The position numbers and the translations under genes were made by a program. The notes beneath the pieces are model-generated. The model ran no database searches, had not been told where the DNA came from, and worked only from the letters and a program-made list of their open reading frames with translations. From Owenia fusiformis (lineage: Eukaryota > Annelida > Polychaeta > Sabellida > Oweniidae), in NCBI GenBank assembly GCA_903813345.2, contig CAIIXF020000011.1, positions 28,638,166 through 28,702,165 of the forward strand: DNA of 64,000 nt, written 5' to 3'. Positions 42,301 to 54,300 of this stretch are shown here, in pieces. The stretch's first letter is position 1; every line of letters starts with the position of its first letter.

Positions 42301-45300
42301 TGCCTATTTCATTCATGGCATACAATCTAGCTTAAGTTCCTAAAAATTAGCCATGTACCATGTTAAAGCAATGATAACAAAGGCTCAGAACACTGTTACT
42401 CATAGTAATGTACTAATAAAAGCATTTGATGGATATTGAGGATATATCTTAATGATATTTGAAAGAAACTTAAATATTTTTAAAAAATACTCAGAGAGCT
42501 ATAAATGATACAATATGGATTATTCAAATATCATGTCATATTATATACCAGCGGATGGAGAATTTAATTATCTTTAATTTGGTATATCATAAGTTCAAAT
42601 TATTATGATACATGTCAACCAGCGTCCATAATACAAATGATGTCATTTTCGTTTCAAAACGGGCTTTCAAAAACCAAGTTTTTTGTCAACAGAAACAGAT
42701 GTCGAATATGTTTTGATCAATTTGATTAATAATAGCCCTCAATTTTGGCCTATACTGATCAGTAGCATCATTGATATGGTTTTGAGACAATTAATTCTAC
42801 TTCTCAACAATTCTGTCCTTAGGAACTGAATAGATGCAAGTGGTTCATAAGACACCAATTTTGTTGGTTCACCTCATATGTGGTAGTCGCCATCGTTGGC
42901 TTGAATTGAGGCACATTCTCTTGTAGGATCTATGGCTTGGAGCCCCATCTTGTTGGAAATGTAATGATCTGAATATGAGATCAGTAATAAGTCCTATGTA
43001 CAGGACACATTGATTCTTCCCCCTTAATAACTGCCCACCCCCCAAATTACCTGATGCTAACTTCTGTGACTACCACGTATGAGGAGAACTAACAGAGTTG
43101 GTTAACTAGATGATGGCAACTCCGCGGAGTAGCAAATCCCAACGAACAAAATATCAATTACCGAATTCCAATCAATTATACTCATTACTTTGGTTAAAAT
43201 TGAAAACTTTAGATTTTAGAATTGCGAATTCCTGCAAAGCAGCCATTTTGAATTTTCTGAGGTACAAATCTGAAAAATAATACCATAATTGTGATCTACT
43301 CCAAAATTCCATCAATTTGAGTATTATATAGCCATATGTTGAAGGGATTGAAAAATTATTGCGAAATCGTACATTACACGGCCATTTTGAATTTTACGAG
43401 GCTCGAATCAGAAAAAAGATACAATATTTGCAATCTACTCTTAATTGCCTTTCATTTGAGTATAATAAAGCTATACTTCAGAAAGATCTAAAAATTAGCG
43501 AAAATTTCTGTTTTCCTGACCCCCCATACATGGCCCCTGGGGGTCAGGATGAAAAACACGGAATAAATGTGAAATAGATAGATGTTGCTAATATACTACC
43601 AAATATACTGCGTAAAACTATTCATCAATATACATCTTTCCACCAAATATGAAGAAAATCTGTCAACTAATATTTAAGTTATCTTCCGGACGGACAGACG
43701 GACAGACGGACGGACGGACAGACGGACGGACGGACAGACTGAGGGCTTCACTATATCCCTACCGAACTTCGTTCATTGGGATAATTAAAATTAAATTAAA
43801 GATAATACCCTATCCATTGGTATATAATATGATATGTTTTCAGCAATAATATCAATATTTATTTTTAGAATATGAGTGTTCCATTTTTTTGGACCACCCT
43901 GTACATAGAAATTGCACATGTTATGAGTTTTTAATGTGTGCCATTTGACTTCAGATATGAGCGAAATAGGCAAAGCACGCCTGAGGCAGCGTATGGAGAA
44001 TCAAGTCATACAAAGCCAACCGAAAAGACTATTGTATATCAAAACATTCCCATGAAACATCAAAGCACCAATGATATGTACGAGGATATTACAGATGGAT
44101 CAACAGCGACAGACTTGTATGTCAATGAGGAGAGTATTCAAAAAATGAAAAGACAGATGCCACAATCAGATGATGATCATGTTTATGAACAACTACAGCA
44201 AAACAAACATCAGTAATAATGACTTTTAAAAATACCAACAAAAAGAATGTGATACCACTCTTTTGAAAAAAGAGTTTTTTACTTTAGGTGGATATATAAT
44301 TTTTATGGATTCAATGAATCAAGTTATGGCATTTTAATGTATTTTTTCGAAGACCGATTATAAAAAAATAGTCAGTGCCCTATGATTTTTATTCTTTTAA
44401 AATTAACTTCAATCATTTCCAGTGTGTGCAATATAAAAATCCTGTCATTCAGTTTAAGAAATAACACAGTCTCTTAATCCCCTACTCTCCTATTCACGAA
44501 CATGGGGCATCAAAATGTTTTCTACCTTTAAGTAAAAATGAAATCGGTGACATCAACTCTTTTTGTTTGATTACATTGATTATGAAACAAAATTATGTCC
44601 TGGACATTTCAAAATAGAAATATATATACACTTTATTGTACAGCTATTTTTAAACCATCTCGAGGCATACACACAGAGCATTACAAAAAAATCAACAATG
44701 CATTTCATATTATACAAAATTTGTACTCACCTAAACACATGTGCCCAGCATTCAGCAGAATGGCTACCCATCTCAAGCCCCATACTCAAAACAACATCGA
44801 GACTCAATACATGAGCCGCATGGAGACGAATGACCTAAAAATAAGATTTATTCCCTGATAAGTTTTTTATTTCAATGAATACAATGTATGCTATGGATTC
44901 CACAATGCATGGAATATTTAATATCTTTCAATGGTGGATCCAGGGGGAGGGGGCTAAAAAATGGGCATTTTTGGGCATAATTTGGCCTTTTTATTAAATT
45001 TGGCCCCCACCCCTTGTTAATTTCTGGATCCGCCACTTTCTTTAGCTCATTTAGAGCACCTAACCAATTGAAATTAATTACTTTAGTGGGTGCTAATTGC
45101 TATACAGTAAAACATGACTTTGTGAACACATCTGTATGATGGACACCTGTCTTTAGTAGACATACTCTACTGTCTCCTGTATAAAAGACCCTCTTTGAAG
45201 TGAACTCTTATGTGGCTTCAAAAGGGTTCACTGTGCCCAGGTTTTACTGAAAAATCTTTTCTCTTACCCTTGTTCTATTAGGTAGAATGGCAGGTACATT

Positions 45301-48300
45301 GGGCAGGTTCAGATGAGGTAGATTTGACAGGTGACTGACATTGTGCAGGTTGGATAGATTGGCTATATGATGAGGAAGGTTGGCAAGGTTTAACCCTTTA
45401 CGTTCTGTGTTTAACCCTTTACGTTCCACCATGGGACTTAAAGTTCTTTGGTCTTCCATTACACAAGAGGCATTGGCCAATTGTGCAAATATTCCCCCAC
45501 AGCGTGCTTGAAGACCTGTAGAAAAAAACACTTTATAGAAACAAAAAAGGCATTTACAGAATACATATATAGTTTAAATTTTGTCTAGGTTACATTAGTT
45601 GTTTTTACTTGTTTTTATTTGTTTGTGCCACAAGAGGGATAATAGCTTATCTATCCGCTAATAAAAACAAGTTGTGGTTCCACCTTTTATCAACAATATA
45701 TGAATTATTTTATGTTAACAAACGTATGATTGAATGTATGAATAATTTGAAGCTGCACTAATGGCATTCATCTTATAGAAAGTAGAGACTCTTCCCCACC
45801 ACAATGGGAGATACATATGAATGTTCTAAATACCTTACAAATGTTAAACACTTGTACTATATGTTCAATTGTATCTCACCTAGTTTACAAGACAATCTTG
45901 CTGCCTTCTGTAATCCATCTAGACTTGTACATATGGCCTCCCTGGCTTTAAGACTTTCCTCTTTTGCACCTTCTACACCTAAATGTAAAAATAGTCTTTA
46001 TATTTATGTTATCATATTAAAAAACATTGTGGTTAATGATAGACTATCAAAATAAAGAATTTCCTCAAATCCATGTTAAGAACTCTATTTCATACATTTA
46101 CTTCAATGTGAGGTGCCATATTAACCAAGAAAAATACCTAAATATAAATTAGTTTATATAAAATATATTTAAAAAAAATCACAGTATGAATAAATTAACT
46201 TCATGTATACAAATTATAAGCTTTTTGTTTTATTTACTACATAAGCCAGTCACATATTTGTGTTGTTTGCTTGATTGATTAAATAATTGATTGATTGATT
46301 GGTTGGTCTGTACTTACCCAACATTAATGCAAGGCTACCCATTAACAAGAACAGAGAGAATGTCCACTATGCCATCCCAGCACGCAACCAAGATTCGCTT
46401 ATCCCCTGTACTTACCCAACATTAATGCAAGGCTACTGGTGATTCCACATGAACTCTTCCCATTAACAAGAACAGAGAGAATGTCCACTATGCCATCCCA
46501 GCACGCAACCAAGATATGCTGATCCCCTGTACTTACCCAACATTAATGCAAGGCTACTGGTGATTCCACATGAACTCTTCCCATTAACAAGAACAGAGAG
46601 AATGTCCACTATGCCATCCCAGCACGCAACCAAGATATGCTGATCCCCTGTACTTACCCAACATTAATGCAAGGCTACTGGTGATTCCACATGAACTCTT
46701 CCCATTAACAAGAACAGAGAGAATGTCCACTATGCCATCCCAGCACGCAACCAAGATATGCTGATCCCCTGTACTTACCCAACATTAATGCAAGGCTACT
46801 GGTGATTCCACATGAACTCTTCCCATTAACAAGAACAGAGAGAATGTCCACTATGCCATCCCAGCACGCAACCAAGATATGCTGATCCCCTGTACTTACC
46901 CAACATTAATGCAAGGCTACTGGTGATTCCACATGAACTCTTCCCATTAACCAGAACAGAGAGAATGTCCACTATGCCATCCCAGCAAGCAACCAAGATT
47001 CGCTTATCCCCTGTACTTACCCAACATTAATGCAAGGCTACTGGTGATTCCACATGAACTCTTCCCATTAACCAGAACAGAGAGAATGTCCACTATGCCA
47101 TCCCAGCAAGCAACCAAGATTCGCTTATCCCCTGTACTTACCCAACATTAATGCAAGGCTACTGGTGATTCCACATGAACTCTTCCCATTAACAAGAACA
47201 GAGAGAATGTCCACTATGCCATCCCAGCACGCAACCAAGATACGCTTATCCCCTGTACTTACCCAACATTAATGCAAGGCTACTGGTGATTCCACATGAA
47301 CTCTTCCCATTAACAAGAACAGAGAGAATGTCCACTATGCCATCCCAGCACGCAACCAAGATATGCTGATCCCCTGTACTTACCCAACATTAATGCAAGG
47401 CTACTGGTGATTCCACATGAACTCTTCCCATTAACAAGAACAGAGAGAATGTCCACTATGCCATCCCAGCACGCAACCAAGATATGCTGATCCCCTGTAC
47501 TTACCCAACATTAATGCAAGGCTACTGGTGATTCCACATGAACTCTTCCCATTAACCAGAACAGAGAGAATGTCCACTATGCCATCCCAGCACGCAACCA
47601 AGATTCGCTTATCCCCTGTACTTACCCAACATTAATGCAAGGCTACTGGTGATTCCACATGAACTCTTCCCATTAACAAGAACAGAGAGAATGTCCACTA
47701 TGCCATCCCAGCAAGCAACCAAGATACGCTTATCCCCTGTACTTACCCAACATTAATGCAAGGCTACTGGTGATTCCACATGAACTCTTCCCATTAACCA
47801 GAACAGAGAGAATGTCCACTATGCCATCCCAGCAAGCAACCAAGATACGCTTAGAAAGCTCAATACCTGAAATTAATGTTTAATCATGTGGTGTAATTGA
47901 TGACAAATATCTTAATCAAAATACATGCTATTGAAGAAAGCAAATCACAGTTACAGATCCAGCAAAATAAGTGTTAAATTCTCTGATATACTATATTGTA
48001 CCACATACAGGGTGACCCAAAAAAAATGCAACCCTCCATTTCTTCAATATTTTTCTTAAATGGAGGTTATTTGCTCTGAAATTTGGCACACAAGGATTTC
48101 ATTCAATGTGGGATCCTCTGGCAAAGTTTCAATAATCATAGTCTTATATTAATAGAGTTATGGTCGTTCCAAAATATGCTCCAAATGTTGCCATTTCCAA
48201 TTTTAGGTTTTCGGATGAATCACATTCCCTTCTTTCTGAACATGTAAACTCAAGAAATAATGTGTTCTAGGATCACAAATTCCAGATGAAGTGCTTCAAA

Positions 48301-51300
48301 GGGCCCTTCATTCTGTTAAATGCACAGCTTTGGGCTGCCAATTTCCAAACATGAAATCATCAGCCCCTTTTGGTTTGAGGTTGATAATGGCAACACTGTT
48401 ACTGTTAACACACAGCGCAATATTGGCGTTCCAAGGAAGTTCTAGGCAGTTCTAGAGTGACATACAGGTTTCAATAGACAAGAACAGTGGTTCTAGAAGA
48501 ATTGAGCTACTCCTCACACTTCAAATGATAGCATAGCCTGGCTCACTAGTCATTTCTATGAGAAGATTATCTCTTCTAGGACGGAGAACCCATGGTCATC
48601 CCACAGTCTTCATCTCAGTGCCCCTGACTTCTATATATGGGGTTATTCAAAGGATAATGTGTATGAAAATAACCCTACCGCAATTGCAGAACTCCAACAA
48701 GCAATGGCTGCAAAAATTTGAGCCATAAACATGGGGAAAAATGTATCCGTGTTATGAACAGTTTTCCTTGAACATTGCAAGTTTGTTTTCAGTGAAATTG
48801 ACGATATCTGGAGCATATTTTGAAACAACCATAACTCTATCAATATAAGACTATGATTATTAAAACTTTGCCAGAGGATCCCACATTCAATGAAGTACTT
48901 GTGTGCTAAATCTCAGAGCAATTTACCTCCATTTAAGAAAAATATTGAAGAAATGGAGGGTTGCATTTTTTGGGGTCACCCTGTACATGTATGTAGCTGA
49001 TTCTACATATTAAATCATATTAAATATGGGCAGTAAGTGGTGACCATTGGAGCTGCCATTTAATGTATCTTTGTGTATTTCAGTTAGCACATGTTTCGAC
49101 ACATTCTAACCTGGATTTATCAAGACCTTCAAGGAAGAAACCAAATGAATCTTGAAACAATAAAAATACATGCAGTCTACAAGTATTCTTGTATTTTTTG
49201 TCATCCTTGGGGTATAAGGCGTGCCATTACCTGCTACGACATCTTTCTCGTCACTACTTGGAGCATCACACATATCAAGTTCTTCAACACAGTCTGACAT
49301 CAATTGGCCTCCAAGCTGATTGCTACCTAAACCATCTAGATCTACAAACAAGACACACAGTTATAAAGATCACATACTTTTATCAATATATTACTATCTA
49401 AATGGCAACCTAATAATTTACCCAGGACATTTGGTGGTCACCTATCCAACCAGTCATACACACTTTTCTGCCATCACAAGGTAAAAGCGTGATAAAGGGA
49501 ACAGAGGAAATATATGGTATGACCATCACAGATATCCAATCTTCAAGGTCAAAAATAATCCCGAAGTTCTTGGAAGATTCATAAGGTTTATAAATGCATG
49601 AATTTGATATTTGAAATAAAATTGCTAAAACATGTTTTAGGGAACTGTAAATTGCATCCATACTAAATGTTACCTGCTAAAGCTTTGATAAGAGCACCAT
49701 TCCTCTCAATGGATGTGTTGGAGTAACCAGCTTCTTGTAGGAGGTTAATGGTTATTACTTGGCGATATATTTCAGATAGCCAAGATGGTGGAATATAAAG
49801 CAGCAAACCGCCTCCATATACACCATCCAGGAACTGCGACTGGAAAACAATTTTAAAAGCATAAAAATATGAATAAAAAAAAGTTTCTGCAGAAACATTC
49901 TTCCCAGCAATCTCATATTTCATCAAACACATACTCCTATAAATGACATATAAAGGAGCACATTTGCAGAGTAGGGAATTTTGTATCAATCAAACAGTAT
50001 TTGACAGCACATCATTTCTTGGTTTTCTAGCATATAAACTGTATTTCACTGTCTAGTCATTATAGCTCAATGCTAGAAAACAAGCATTATGAATGAATGT
50101 ACCTCAGTTATTGGCAGGCTTTTGTCCTCCATTGTGTAGTAGGCACTGTGAATGAGCTTCAAATTCAATTGTAGAGCTGAATATGTGGAGACATAGACAC
50201 CATCACCATTCAATATAATCTGTAACTTAGGGGCATCATCTGACGCAGCACTATATGACTCTTGGCTTTCTGTAACATCTGAAATCATATAATAGAGAAT
50301 TCTAGTAATCTAATCATACACATTGTATTGTATATTCTGTCCTTTGTACTCAGTACCAAGGTTCAAAACCCAGAATTGCCTGACGGCCAATGGCAATCAC
50401 TTTTCATTCTTGTCAATGAACTTGGAAAAACGAGTTGCTTATTTGGGCAATGGACTAAATGCCAATATGTTAAATTGGAGTTCAACCTTAGCCATGAACA
50501 TTGCTCACTACCGCTAATTTTTCATTTCACTCATTACTGAATCTTGATTGCCCAACAACCTACAACCTATGACATCATATATATAAGGGTTATGTACTGG
50601 GAGGTTTTGGATACAGGGTTTATCCCAAGGGAAATATGTGTATCTCAAGAGGGACCGCAGGGACCGAGGGAGATACACATATGTCCCGCGGGATAAACAC
50701 TGTATCCAAAACCGACCGTACATAACTGGTGTATCTCATACTTGAGTGGGTTTGGGGTAGATATAACCTTTACCACCTTTTTCAAATGACAAGATAGGCC
50801 TATACTGTAAAAGCACAATTTATATTTAACATTTTCATAATATTCCTTCAGTTCAATACAATAGAATTGTAACATTTAAACTTTTTTGAAAATTTTTAAA
50901 CTCTTTTAAACTTTTGAAAAAATTCCCGGGAGCGGGATGGATATATTATATCTGCCCGCATTTGGCCTAGAGCGGGACATATACAATATATCCTGCCCGC
51001 TCCTCAGATATGATATATATTCCCGGGTGATATCTACCCCAAACCCACTCAAGTATGAAATACCCTGGGATATTACCCTGGTTTTGTGATGTAGCAAAAG
51101 AAAGAAGGGTTTACTAGAGGTCAGACAAAAACATCAATTCTTATGGCTCTTATCTATTGATGGGAGGTGATGGGACGTGTAGGAGAGTATTTTCTGCCTC
51201 ATATCAAGTAGAACTTTTGACATCAAATTTTTGCACAAGACTTATTATATGCTATGGTTCAATCTTAATTCTGTTTCATCTTACTGGATTAATGGTACAA

Positions 51301-54300
51301 CTTATCTGAATGCTATAAATACATTCTACCTTGACAGAATTGTGATGCAAAATTTTGTATGGATTCATCAATTTCCTGTACATTGTCCATTGCAAGCCAA
51401 CCAGGTAGTTCTTTCAGCAGCTTTTTTACAAACTCCTCACTGTTTAGCCTCTCTAGTTTTTCCCCCAAATCACTAGTGTTGTACACCAATCTCCAATTCA
51501 AAACCTCTGATTTTTCTGTGAAATCAATTTTTTCTTTTTCATCATCACATTCAGATTTTTCAATTGAACTTTCCGATTTTGGTAGAGTTCGTTTAACAAT
51601 TTTGATTTTTTCTGGAATTTCTGGCTCGTTTGTGGATTCATCATTTTCAGAGGCAGAATCATCATTGTCTTCTTCTGAATCATCATTATCATCATCTAAA
51701 TGTTCCTGACAGTCAGTATCCTTTTCTTCCTCATCATTGTCTTTTTGATTTAAATTGCACTTTTTCTCAGTTTCAGTCTCAGCTTGTTTTGTTTCAGTTC
51801 CAATTGGATTGCCATCTATATCTAAAACAAATCACAGAAGATAATCAACTCTACCCAATAGTTTATAAAAAATTCCAAATGGTGGGGATGGGTTTCTTTT
51901 TTTGTGCATATGATCATTGTTAGGATACCGGAGCTTTGTTTTTTTATGATCAGTTATATTCCTAAATGTTCATTTCAATCGGTGATTTATATATACTTTT
52001 GGTCTGTTCCCTCATGGCACCCATTTATGTATTCACAATGCACATCATCTTCATAAATTCAAAATTACATATTTCTGTACATGCAACATTTCTTGTAACC
52101 ATGACAGGGGTACGATAGGGTACTAGTGGTACTGTATATCCAAGGTCTAATACTAGTCAAGTTTCAACTGCCTCAATTTGACAGCCTGGCTAAATAAATG
52201 CATTAACAGTAAATCACATGTACATTCATTACCTTGTTGACTAGTAAGGTATTGCCGCTGTATTTCATTAATCATTTGATCAGTCAGACCTACGCCTTGT
52301 GTAATCTGGTCAACAGAGGACAGGAGCAGGTCTATACATTGTACACTTGTCATTACAACTACAGAGTCATTACAGTGGCAGCACTCCTGAAGGGCATCCA
52401 CTATACTGGAAATACAGAACAATAACATAACATTAACTCATTACTGCTCAAAGCTATTTTGGAGGTTTTCTGCTGATCAATGACCATTTTGATGAAAAAT
52501 TGAGCAAAATGGTTTTCATATTAGCATAAAATGTACTGAATCAACACCCTCTTTGCTGTTTTATGCAATTGTGAAGCCAATGAGATTATATTTAAATTGC
52601 ACCCAACCATGTATCTCCTTGTGACCACTACAATATTTGGTAAGATATTGGTACAAATTGTGTGACAATTATTGGACAGCTTCCCGAGATATCTCGGGGT
52701 TGGTCAGATATGATTATGACATCATAGAAGACATGTCTTGGGTTGGTCAACAATGTGTTAAGGTCGTTCTGTATGATGAGAATTTTTGAGTAATTTTCAC
52801 ACCTGATATATACAACTATGGATAATGAACTGGACAGGTGAAGTACAAAATATATGATGCACTGCAAAATTGGTATATCTTCCTTTTAATAGATGCTTTC
52901 CATTTCAGAGCATACATGTACATTCTTTTATGAGTTTGTATTTGATTTCCTTGTACCCTTACAAAGATCCTGATTTACACATAATGTTTAAAGGAGTAGA
53001 TTTATACATAATGTTTAAAGGAGTAGATTTATACATAGTGTATAAAGGAGTAGATTTATACATAATGTTTAAAGGAGTAGATTTATAAATAATGTTTAAA
53101 GGAGTAGATTTATAAATAATGTTTAAAGGAGTAGATTTATATATAATGTTTATACATAATGTTTAAAGGAGTAGATTTATACATAATGTTTAAAGGAGTA
53201 GATTTATAAATAATGTTTAAAGGAGTAGATTTATATATAATGTTTATACATAATGTTTAAAGGAGTAGATTTATACATAATGTTTAAAGGAGTAGATTTA
53301 CACATAATGTTAAAAGGAGCAGTCTACCCAAATATCTTCCTACCAATATTTATTTAAAGATATATAAAACATGTATTATGTGTATTCTCATGTGATACAG
53401 ATAATAATATAAAATAATTGTTTAGTGTACTCACAGCTTTAACAGAGCAGTATCAGCATGTTGCATTCTCTTAGAATTTGTCTGACCATTTCCAGGGCTA
53501 GAAGCACAAGGTCCAGCAAAGTCTACAAGTCGGTCTGCATCTTTAAGCAACTGGAAAAATGTTATGTATGAATATATACTATAGAGGAGAAAAATATGAT
53601 GTGTTTTTGTAAGCTCCATTTTTAGATATAAACATTTTGCATTCTACAAAAGTACTATTTACAATCATCTTTTATACCTTTTTACTATGATCCTGTATGT
53701 ATGTAAACATTTATACTTTAGCATATAAGGTATGCCACCAAGTAGAGCAAATAAGCCAGCTGATTACCTCTATACTAAGGAGTACAGAAATGTTGGCTAC
53801 ATAGATTCAAAATGTGCCCAACTTGAGCCACCTTAAGAAATGATGATATTTACCTCCTTTACCGCCTTAATAGCATCAAGTCTGTGCTGGGGAGGGGGGT
53901 AGAGTAACATCCTGTGGTACACTGACTCTAGGACAGGACGTAGAGACTTTATACTTCCTACATGTCGTACTAACTCTATACATATACTGAAAAAAATAAA
54001 GAAATGTGTGGGTTAAAAGTATCCCCTGGGCAAAGTTGGCTAGTAAGAGCACCCAGAGTCCGCATATTACAAAAGACTCGTTAAATATCATTAATACACT
54101 CCTATTCATTTGTGTGTGATTCTTCATGTGCATGGTCTACAATAGAAGATTTTTAAGGCTACTAATGGTATCATGTTGATGATTAATGTCTTGGCGATAA
54201 TAACATCATGGAAAGTGAGTAAACTGTGATTATTTTAAAATGTCAAAAATAATGAAAAAAAAGACAAAATAATCTCTCCCTATTGGAAGGTGTGTTTGGC

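Noticed and set aside
46308-47740. Twelve extra copies of exon 16 as translated alternative exons
   Set aside because: They lack acceptors with polypyrimidine tracts. The only AG in each unit would shift the frame, and read-through meets stops at once.
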